In this document: positions 1 to 7,847 of the stretch, piece after piece
Position numbering within the stretch: the stretch's first letter is position 1
Layout of the letters: every line of letters starts with the position of its first letter
From: Ettlia oleoabundans
Lineage: Eukaryota > Chlorophyta > Chlorophyceae > Chlamydomonadales
Assembly (NCBI GenBank): GCA_019693395.1
Contig: JAAMXP010006069.1
Coordinates: forward strand, 1 to 10,810
Reading direction: 5' to 3'
DNA length: 10,810 nt
Position numbers and translations under genes: made by a program
Notes under the pieces: generated by a model
The model's input: only the letters and a program-made list of their open reading frames with translations
Database searches by the model: none
Told to the model about the DNA's origin: nothing

Positions 1-791
1 ACCCCGGTATTGAAAGAGGCGCTGTGTGCAAGGTCTTGGCAAATGCGAGGTGTTTCTTTGCTGTCTGCAATATCAGGCTTCAACGCGGGCAACGCGGGCA
101 ACGCTGCCCGCCCCAGCCGCCTCATTCTGCCCACCCGCCGCCAACCAGCCTGCTGTTGCCCGCAAGGCTGCAGCAAGGTGCTACTGGCTCGGCTGGCCCA
201 GCGCACCATAGGCAACGGTGCTCGTCATGCAATTGAAATTCATGTGCTACAGCAAGTGCCATTGCGAGCCTGCTTGCCACCACCAACAGTAGCACCCGCC
301 CTGGGGGCACAACAGCAGCAGGGTGCCACACCTCTTACAAGCTTCACGGCAAGCTCCCACTGTACATGTGTATGTCTGAAGGGCATCACCATTCTCTACC
401 ACTGCCCCTACCTGCTGCATGTGACCACAGAACAAACCACCTTGTCTGCCCTGCCGCTGCGAATGGGGCGTAGCATTTGCATTGCAAGAGCAAACACTAG
501 ACAGCTGCAGGCAGGTTCTGATCGTCCCATCTCTTGCCTGCCCCTTTGGGGAAATGTGTGTGAGGCAGTAAAGCAAATGTGCATGTTACTTGCAGTCAAA
601 GGTAATCAGTGAATAATAAAGCAAAAATTTAAGAGCAGATTGTGGTATGAGAAAGGCTGATTGCTTGATTGCTTCAACATGATCAATCAGGTAAAAGGAA
701 GGGACAAGTTGGGAATGGTGGAGTAGGTAATACAGCCTGTACAAGTAACATGGGCAAGGGATGGGAAAAAATGCAAAGCAGATAAGCAGTG
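1..791. other. Unresolved region, no supported gene
   Basis: Several frames are open on both strands for 60 to 200 codons, but their products are rich in Cys, Gln, His and Leu and show no motif or family. A possible short + strand exon at 88-176 (Ala/Pro-rich, donor AAG|GTGCTA) and a possible minus-strand exon over the same bases (LRATAGWLAAGG..., stop at 73-75) compete and cannot be separated by eye. Bases 590-780 are AT-richer and look like untranslated or intergenic DNA. A minus-strand TGTAA lies at 335-339. Confidence 0.4.
81..111. repeat. 9-bp tandem repeat with overlapping hairpin
   Basis: CAACGCGGG occurs twice (81-89, 90-98) plus a partial third copy, CAACGC (99-104). The end of the array forms a perfect 7-bp inverted repeat, GCGGGCA (94-100) and TGCCCGC (105-111), around a 4-base loop. 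No nearby gene is certain, so its role is unknown. Confidence 0.7.
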
Positions 792-902
792 ATGGCCCAT
801 GCACCCGTGGTTGCCGAGGATGCCGGCGATATACCACTGGTGAAAGGGAGCGTTGAAACAAGCTTTCCTAAAGGCAGCTTTGAGGCTAGCCAGATCCTCT
901 AG
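792..902 (+). other. Short ORF or possible terminal exon, 36 codons, unknown
   Basis: The + strand reads ATG at 792 to TAG at 900-902, with a protein-like composition (MAHAPVVAEDAGDIPLVKG at the start, SFEASQIL at the end, no Cys or Trp). The frame is closed by TAA at 783-785. It would therefore be either a tiny ORF or a last exon entered through an AG at 786 or 789. No pyrimidine tract precedes those AGs. The opposite strand is also open over this stretch (917-687) and has a good pyrimidine-rich acceptor ending near 741, so the coding strand is undecided. No family is recognised. Confidence 0.2.
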
Positions 903-936
903 CAATACTGCGACCACCGGGTGTCAGGTCCCTGCG

Positions 937-941
937 TTACA
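937..941 (-). terminator. TGTAA, candidate polyadenylation signal of the small unknown gene
   Basis: TGTAA on the minus strand about 570 bases past the tentative stop at 1514. If it is used, 1513 to about 925 is 3' UTR. Another TGTAA at 1535-1531 overlaps the tentative last exon, which counts somewhat against that exon model. Confidence 0.3.
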
Positions 942-1513
942 TGCAGCAGAGAAGAAACGACGATAACATTCTAACCAACCGCCAACAATGGCACCGGCAG
1001 GCAAACTGAAGACACAAACAAGAAGCATGGACATACGCTGCTGCGCGCAAGTTGTGCAACCCATATGCTGCATGGCACTGGCCGTTTGCAGTACAGCAAT
1101 GTGTGAAGTTAAAACACATGGCTGTGCAACAACGAGGGTCAGGGTGCAGGCCCACCTGCGTACTGCATGTCAGCAGCTGGTCTCCGGCGCTGCTGCGGTT
1201 TGGGTGCCTGAATCTCCGCCATGGATGTATCGGCAGCTGGCAAAGCAGTCTGGCACCACATTGAACTGCTCTCCGGCTGAGGAGTGCCTGAGCGCTCCTC
1301 ATCTGCCAACTGCTGTAACTGATGCCCCTGCCCCTGCCCCTCCACTCACTAGCTGGGCTGTCGGCATAACCCTGTTGGGCCCCCGCCATCCGCCGGCTTC
1401 GTCTCCTCAGCTGCATTTGCCACCGGTGCGCCGCTGTCAGCGTCAGCCAACATGCCAGATTCTCTATGTGCTTCCAAGAAAAACTGGAGCATACCATGCA
1501 CCTCTTTGTCTCC
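942..1513 (-). other. Probable 3' UTR of the small unknown gene
   Basis: This stretch lies between the tentative stop (1514) and the TGTAA at 937-941. Both strands are open for about 190-200 codons (1521-937 minus, 988-1590 plus) without recognisable motifs. A minus-strand segment at 1472-1349 (MLADADSGAPVANAAEE..., stop TAG) has coding-like composition and a GTGAGT donor-like word at 1349-1344, so part of it may be translated. No acceptable full model was found. Confidence 0.3.
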
Positions 1514-2359
1514 TTACTCAATCTGCAGATTTACAGGAGAGCTGTGCAGGTGAGGCACGGGCAAGGAAGGCAGGTTGGAACTTCCTGTAAACCCACCAAG
1601 ACGCCATGCACGCTCAAGCCTATGCTGCTGGGGAGTTGGCGGGGGAAGGAAGGATGCGAAAGCAATTCAAACGAAAACCATAGCATGTAGTTATACTGTG
1701 TATCAGTCTGCTGTAGGGACCCACCTGTTTCAAGGACTTCAGGCACCTGACGCACATGTACGAAGCATGCCGGCTGGGTTCCTGCTGCAATGCTGTAGGG
1801 AGCTCTAGACAGAAGCAAGGCACTGCCAATACAGGGGGCCGCTGTTCGTCCATTGCTCGCAGCTCCTCTTCTGTCTGCTTGAGACACATTCTCCGAAACT
1901 TCGCCCGCTCGCTTACTTCCGCCCGTTGCCGCACCCAGTCACCAGTCGAGCAGTGAGAGGCGCTGTGCCCCGTCTCACCATGGTCTCATACTTGCGTAAT
2001 TGTTGGCTTAAAATCTCGCACGTGGACTGCAGGCAAGGCAGGCCAGTGCCAGGTGCTGTTCGGGAGGGTGGGTATCCAACAGGGTTGGTAACCGCAGGGA
2101 GGGAACCAAGCTCAAACCTATCGTTATCAAGCTTTACGAACAGCCCGTTCCATGGGGACCGCCTTCCCCCCTTCTTGAGCAACCACTGCGACCCCTTATA
2201 ATGTACGAGCGATTTCTCCAGCAACTCACGCTCCAAGCGGCCTCGTCCCTCTTGCCCGTCTTGCTTGGACTTCTCGTACTTTAGTGGATCAACGATGCAC
2301 GCTCGGTCCCATTTGAATTGTTCGGTTTCTGCGCAAGGCTTCGAGAGGGGCAAACCCAT
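1514..2359 (-). CDS. Small protein of unknown function, tentative four-exon model
   Basis: I do not recognise this protein. The best-supported exon runs 2359-2138 and encodes 74 residues starting MGLPLSKPC, followed by a charged, helix-prone stretch (QFKWDRACIVDPLKYEKSKQ, then RLERELLEKSLVHYKG). A strong acceptor (TTTTTGCAGTTCTGCAG) sits just before the ATG. Tentative later exons are 2026-1979 (STCEILSQQLRKYETM; acceptor TTGCCTGCAG, donor GTGAGA), 1907-1833 (RAKFRRMCLKQTEEELRAMD) and 1627-1514 (ending VNLQIE, stop TAA). These join in frame to 152 residues. G2 with S6 fits the N-myristoylation pattern MGxxxS, and C9 could be palmitoylated, so membrane attachment is possible. The gene lies head-to-tail behind the AMBRA1-like gene. 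Weak points: the acceptor before 1907 is purine-rich, and an alternative last exon around 1472-1349 (MLADADSGAPVANAAEE..., stop TAG) is also possible. Confidence 0.38.
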
Positions 2360-2360
2360 A

Positions 2361-2610
2361 TCTGCAGAACTGCAAAAACATGAGCATATGACACCAAAAA
2401 GATACAATGATTGTCGTAGGGTAACAATACACGAAGAATACAGAAGGATTGAAGAAGAGAATACGCTGAAGCGTGGTTTGTACCTTGGCTGTACGATGAG
2501 GAGCGGGGTTCTCAGCACGCGGCGGCAGCGGCAGCAGCAGCAGTGAGTGAATGACAGGTAAAGCCGGTCTCTGTAACAGGCCTCTGCAGCTCTGGTTTGA
2601 GATAAAATAC
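2361..2610 (-). promoter_or_regulatory. Likely 5' UTR and leader intron of the small unknown gene
   Basis: Upstream of the ATG at 2359 the minus strand has a donor-like CCAAG|GTACAAACC near 2480 and the acceptor GTTCTGCAG ending at 2362, giving a leader intron of about 120 bases. An AT-rich TATTTTAT lies near 2607-2600. A leader exon would therefore be about 2600-2481, and promoter elements would have to lie within roughly 100 bases of the AMBRA1-like transcript end. This is inferred from the splice signals only. Confidence 0.3.
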
Positions 2611-2695
2611 ACAATACCAATTCGCTGAGGAGGCTGGGTGCAAGCTTGCTACTTGCCTTGCTGAACAGATAGCTGTGGTCGAATGACGCATACGC

Positions 2696-2700
2696 TTACA
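2696..2700 (-). terminator. TGTAA polyadenylation signal of the AMBRA1-like gene
   Basis: TGTAA, the usual green-algal polyadenylation word, reads on the minus strand here, about 374 bases after the stop codon at 3074. Cleavage would be expected 10-20 bases further on. This defines a 3' UTR of about 390 bases (3073 to about 2680), in which I see no other feature. Confidence 0.55.
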
Positions 2701-3073
2701 TTAGAGAAGTGGGGGCGCAAATGGGGCACCAAAAAACCCAAACCAGGAAATTTGGTTGAGGCTGGTCTGGAAAGCTGCCGGGAGGGGTTGCACGGCGCGG
2801 AGTCAGAGTAAACACATGCTGTTCGGCAAAGCAACAAAACACAAGACGGTTGGTGCAACCAGCAGTAGTGATGGCAATGTTTGGGTAGGAACACAGTAAG
2901 GGCAGACAATCAACTTAAGAGCAATGTACTACAGCAGGAAACGTAACAACAAGCAACGATGCTGGCCTCGAAATAGCAAGGCGAGAATGAAAAGGAAGCA
3001 GAAGGTAAAGAAAGCAAAATGAAAGGAGACAAGAGAAAGGTAGGTGGGTTCTACCTGGCCCTTGGTTAGTGGT

Positions 3074-6000
3074 TCAAAAACCGCGGCCCCTCTGATCCCA
3101 CAACTGCTGCATCGCCTGCAGCTGCTGAGCGGTCCTCGTGCCGCCAGCCGGCCTAGCCGGCATGCCGCCGCCCAGTCCCTCACTGAGCGTCTGCTGCCTC
3201 AACCACTGCTGCGTCAGCACAAACTCTCGCAGGTTATCTAGCTCACGCTGCGAAGGGTGGAGAGCCACCTCCTCCCTGCCGGTTGAGCCAGTGCTAGTGC
3301 TGGTGGCGTGACCAACGCCGCGGCCTGCGGCCTTGCTGCTGCTGGTAGGCCCCTCATCCTCCGCACTGCAAAGCAAAAAGCGCACCAACACCCAAGTGAG
3401 GAGATTTGAGTGCCACACCTTAGACCATGCACCACATCATACTCAGAAACAAGGGACGACAAAACCATTGACGAATTGCACTGTCCATCTCAATGAAGAG
3501 CCAATAACCACGACAATGCCAACCGCACAGCTGCTGCTCACAGGTGGGATCGGTCGTGAGCGATGATCCGCAGCCGGCCCTCCTTAGTGCCATAAGCGAT
3601 GCCGCCGCCGGCACGCGGGTGGAAGCATGCTGCATTGATCTCGTCGTCAGCAGAGGGCAGCACACGAACTACAGCCATGTCGCTTAGCCTGCAGTTTTGA
3701 GAAGAGGAAAAGATGCATACAAAAACAAGAGCATGCATGAATCAGCTTGCGGGGCAAAGGACCAAGGCTGGCTGCTACGCCCTTGAGCTAACAGCTGCAG
3801 CTGGAGAGTGCATGCGAAGCCAAATCCTCTGCGCGAAAAGGCCTGGTCAACACTACCGAGGTTGCACGCTAGTTTTTGAAGCATACCTCACTTGGCCCTT
3901 CAGTCATGCTTAATCATGCGCACCTCAGCACCTCCAAGATTGTGTGTAGCGGCACAACAGACCCGCGATCCGCGACGAGGGAGCGAAGCAGGCTAATGTG
4001 CTTCTTGCCGTAAGCCAGAAGCATGTGGTCACAGCAGGGCGATAACTGCACACTTGTCAAGCAGTGTGCGGCGCGAATGCTGCAAGAACGCAGGCAGGTA
4101 GGCAAATGGGCAGCAGATAAGGTCAGTGCAAGAACTTTCATGTGGGGCTGTGATGATAAAGGCTGCTGGGAAGCCATGAGCCAACGGGTTTGTGTTGATT
4201 ATCAATTGCAAACGGTGTGCAGCCTGCCAGTGACTTGATGCTGGGCTGCCTGTAGCCACCCCTACTCTCTGACAGATGCACCAGCAGCTCGGCCCCACGA
4301 AAATACTTACCGCTTGGCCCGCACCACTTGCCCGAAGCTGGGTCCATCCATACTGTACACGCGGACCTCAAACACAACCCGCTCAGGGCGCTGCTGCGCC
4401 GCCGCTGCTGCAGCAGCGGCCTCAGCCGCCGCCGCCGCGGCTCCTGCGGCACCGCTGCGCTGCAGGACTGCGCTTTCAGGCCCAGAGGCCTGCAGTGCTG
4501 CAGCAGCGTCTGGGATAGGTGGGACCAGATCGTGCTGGCGTGACAGCAGCGCTTCAGCGCGTGCTGTGCTGCCACCTAGCGCTGCTGCAAGTGCTGCAGC
4601 CACCTCTTGCTGTGAGGGTGCATCACCCTCGTCATCTCCTAGTACGGGCCCTGCTGCCACAGCAGCCGGCAAAGGGCCACGGCAGGCTGTCGTTCCCGCC
4701 AGAAAGCGGCCGCAAGGACTGAAGTGCACACCCATCTCTGCATGCGACAGGGAGCAGCAAGCAGTGAGCAGGACGCATAGTTGCGATGTACTGCTACAAA
4801 GCATGGCAAGTCAGTTACCGTGGCACTGTCAGTTAGCGATGATCTGCAGGCTCCTACGTCCGCACCTGAGCACAGCACCGCATCAGAAATCTGCAGCCTC
4901 AGGTTGCCGCTACCCTGCTCCGCGCCGATCACTGCCAGCAGGGCGGTGGGCCTGCTCACGTCAAACCTGCAGCATAGGAAGCAATGCCCCAGAAAACTCA
5001 CAATGCACCACACAAACGTGGCATTGGGGAGTTGCGACACACTGCTTGCAGCAATGCACAACAACCGGTAGCCAGCAATGCAACTCGGGCCAACCTGCCT
5101 CCTTCAAAAACACATGGAGCGCTTAGTAGCCCTCCTCGGCAGTGTCACACAATGGCTACGCACCTCCAGATGCGCAGCCGCACCCGCGGCGGCTGCTCCT
5201 CTCCTATGATGTTCCAGGCTGCCGCACTAAATGCTGCCATGACTTGCGGCAGGCTGGATGCTGTAGCGGCCCAGCCACCAGTTTCTGCAAGCCCACCGGC
5301 CTGCCCACCACCCGCCTCTGCCGCTTGCGCCTGCCCGCCAGCAAAAAGGTTGGAGGGGAAGGGGAGCTCCCAGCCTGTGGGCACAATGCTGGGTGGCAGC
5401 TGGGCCGAGCCAGGAGGCACCCAGCCAGGTGCACCCACACGCCCTGCGCTTGATGCGCTGCCCGGCTGCCGCTCCCCGGCAGCGCCGTTGCCCTGCCCTG
5501 CTGCTGCACCGGCCCCATCGCGCCGTGGCGGACTGTGCGTGCCAGCTGTTAGGTGCAGGTGGTGCAGAGGGCCGCTCAAGGCCAGCGCAGCTGCCGGTAG
5601 GCTGAGCTGGGCTGGCCGAGAAAGCGGGGTCCTGTCTGCTGAGGATGCTGCAGGTTGATCCCCTGGCATGGACCGTGAGTGCGTGAGGGTGTGAAAACCA
5701 GCTGCTGCTGCCAAGGATTGGGCCATCTGTTGCTGCCTGCCACGGCCAACACTCTCCAGCAACTGCAGCGAGGATGCAAGCACATCAGCGGGGCCAGACG
5801 GAGTGAATGGCTCCCCCGATGTGCCTACTGCTGCACTAGAGCCGCCCGCCATTGTGTCCATTGGCGTGGCACCTGCCTGCTGCTGCTCCAAGTCCTGCTG
5901 CTCCTCGACATATGGCCCAATCTCGGTGAGTGTGGCGGGAAGCTCAGGTGTGGGGGAGGGGTCTTGAACCTCAGCCGTCAGCACAACAGGCAGGCCTTGT

Positions 6001-7293
6001 GGGTGGAAATGCACCGCACGCATGGACCGCCTCGTCTTCAGCACTGCAGTGACAGAGCAGCGGTACATTCCCAGCAGCAGATGAGCAACAGAGGTTAGCT
6101 CATGGTGCGCTGGGTAGGAGCGAATCGTCTTTTCTGCAGGGCATTCCGCCGCAAACATCCCCATGCCACTCCTCATACCAGGCCACCTACAGCATTCCCA
6201 GGCGACCCACAGCCATGAAACCTTCCAGCCAACCAGCAGCACAGGCAGCTGGTACTATGAGCGACGCACCGATGACAGGCAGCTTGCCCTGTGCTGCATA
6301 CTCCCACATGTACAGCTTGTGCCCACAGCCAATAGCCAGCACGTCGGCGCTGACGTGGAAGGCTAACGAGGCAATGGGCTTGCCTGCAGGGGAAAGGCAG
6401 TAACTAGTCACACATGGGGTGCAGATGCCATGCCATGCATTCGAGGATGGCAGCACAGCGACTACGGTGGGGAATGCGCCACAGTGGCGGGCCTGGCAGA
6501 AGCTGGCAGTAGGGGACAGATCTACCCTACCACCCTTGCACCCAACAACCGCTGCCCGTAGCATACCTCATCTGCAACAACCATGCAGCCAGGACCCACA
6601 ACCGCCCAAACCCTCACGCCTGCGCCTTTTCACTTGCGCTGCATTGCGCAAGAATGATAGTGACAATGGTGCTGGACTCACCAAAGGTGTGTCGCGCAAT
6701 GCACTGCCCCGTGTGCGCGTCCCAAAGCCGCACTTCATGGTCAAGGGAGCCGGAGGCCAGCAGGTGAGGCTTCCTCGGGTGAAACCGCACCACCCAGGGC
6801 GTGCGGCGGTGCCCCGACAGCACCCGCACCACCTTGCCGCTGGCGCAGGAGCTCAGCTTCACGGTGTGGTCGCCGCTGCAGCAAGGGGGGCAGTTCTGAC
6901 AGTTCACGGGAGTTAGGAATGCTAGCTGCAGTAACTGTTAGGGTTACAGACAGCCATGCCTTGTGTTTGCAGAAGACTGTCCACAGCTGTCAATTGCAGG
7001 GGCGCCTAGAGCGCACTAGGACTTCGTGAGGCGCAAAACACTGCAGCAACCGCAGCAATTACTTACTGTGTAGACGCCAGCAGGGTCCCGTCGCAGTTGT
7101 AGGAAAGGGCAATGGTAGAGCGTGGAGGGGGCTGAAAGGAGGCATAGCTGGCGCTGCAATGAGCGGTCAGGCTGGCCTCCGCCCACTTCTGCAGCCGCAA
7201 ACCAGTGGAGCTGCTGTCCTCTGGCGTGCAGCGGCGGACGGCGCCCACCCCGCCGACCTCACGCGCCAGCAGCAGCAGGGCCGCGTTGGGCAT
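3074..7293 (-). CDS. AMBRA1: AMBRA1/DCAF3-like WD40-repeat protein, nine exons, complete
   Basis: Exons (minus strand): 7293-7067, 6875-6682, 6383-6270, 6043-5164, 4966-4866, 4737-4311, 4079-3924, 3688-3542, 3365-3074. All junctions are GT-AG, and the phases sum to 845 codons plus TGA. Residues about 58-140 carry the family signature: PPRSTIALSYNCDGTLLAST, then GDHTVK, GHRRTPWVVRFHP and ASGSLDHEVRLWD. A third repeat (KPIASLAFH...GHKLYMWEY) and LKTRRSMRAVHFHPQG follow. Residues about 205-465 form a low-complexity Ala/Gln/Ser/Pro insertion. The C-terminal half has HFSPCGRFLAG, RIRAAHCLTSVQLSP, LLAYGKKH and RVLPSADDEINAACFHP...GGIAYGTKEGRLRI. This split WD40 arrangement is typical of AMBRA1, known in animals as a CRL4-DDB1 substrate receptor and autophagy regulator; plants have uncharacterised homologues. 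The ATG at 7293 is the only in-frame Met after a stop at 7401-7399, and MPNAALLLLAREVG resembles the family N-terminus. The exon 5/6 junction was chosen because it restores VLCSEMGVHFSPCG. The function in this alga is inferred. Confidence 0.88.
4397..4450 (-). repeat. Imperfect GCN trinucleotide tract encoding polyalanine
   Basis: Within exon 6 of the AMBRA1-like gene, the minus strand encodes two Ala, Gly, six Ala, Glu and eight Ala, followed by Gln-Gln. Mixed GCG/GCC/GCA/GCT codons show it is not a pure microsatellite. It lies between the HFSPCGRF and VFEVRVYS segments, so it is probably a loop in the C-terminal half of the propeller. Confidence 0.85.
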
Positions 7294-7847
7294 GGCGCCC
7301 GGCAGCCCTCGCGGCTGGTCTGCGCGCTCAGAAGTCCAAAGCTGGGCTACGAGGGCCACACCTGTGCTCCGGTGTTTGTGGCCCGCCGGGCGTGTTGGCT
7401 ATAGGCGCCGCTGACTCCCGGAACGCCGGGTCTTGTGTCGAAAGTTTTAGTGTGTCGTAATCGCGCTTTGAAAGAACGCAGGGTGTGCCAATAGCGGTGT
7501 GGCAACCCTCCTAAGGTCGGTATGGACGTCAACAGGGATGTATGTCGAGGTAGGTGATCTCCTATGGCAGAGCGCGACGTGTCGGGGTCTTACAAGCTTC
7601 TTGCTTCCTTCCAACCCGCGCTGCTGAGTATGCTGAGGTGCCTCGTGGGCCACTTTCAAGCCCATCACACGCTAACGGCTTGATCACCACGGTTCGTTTC
7701 ATTTCTGTAGCTAAGCAGGCCTGCAGTGCCTCTCCGTAGCTAAACACCACTCCGCCCAACACGCGGTTGCTGCCGGCACCCGTGTTTGCGGTTGAAGCCT
7801 CCCAGTGGGCTCTTGAGCGCTGCTTCCAGCCGACTTAGGGCCCCGGA
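7294..7847. promoter_or_regulatory. Divergent intergenic region, probable bidirectional promoter
   Basis: 554 bases separate the start codons of the AMBRA1-like gene (leftward) and SR-alpha (rightward). Both leaders and both promoters should lie here. No clear TATA box stands out. A near-palindromic CGACGTGTCG with an ACGTG core is at 7575-7584. The short open stretches inside (e.g. 7532-7347 on the minus strand) have no recognisable protein content and could be leader sequence. No other gene is seen. Confidence 0.55.

Noticed and set aside
10..612. 200-codon open frame on the + strand
   Set aside because: The product is rich in Cys, Gln and Leu with no motif; competing frames are open on both strands and no splice-supported model emerged.
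615..620. AATAAA on the + strand as a polyadenylation signal
   Set aside because: Green algae mainly use TGTAA, the surrounding DNA is AT-rich, and no convincing + strand gene precedes it.
937..1590. Antisense pair of long open frames (1521-937 minus; 988-1590 plus)
   Set aside because: Both are open because the region is stop-poor and GC-rich. Neither has a recognisable domain, and the region fits a 3' UTR better.
4736..4818. Alternative exon 5/6 junction of the AMBRA1-like gene (donor GTAACT at 4818, acceptor ending 4736)
   Set aside because: It is in frame but inserts extra residues between VLCS and MGVHFSP. The donor at 4865 with the acceptor ending 4738 restores VLCSEMG as in plant homologues.
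4314..5126. 270-codon open frame on the + strand
   Set aside because: It is antisense to exons 5-6 of the AMBRA1-like gene and to intron 5. The Ala/Ser richness is the mirror of the polyalanine tract.
4984..5658. 224-codon + strand frame
   Set aside because: Shadow of the large low-complexity exon 4 (6043-5164) of the AMBRA1-like gene.
6419..6916. 165-codon + strand frame
   Set aside because: Antisense to exon 2, which carries the diagnostic WD40 sequence on the minus strand.
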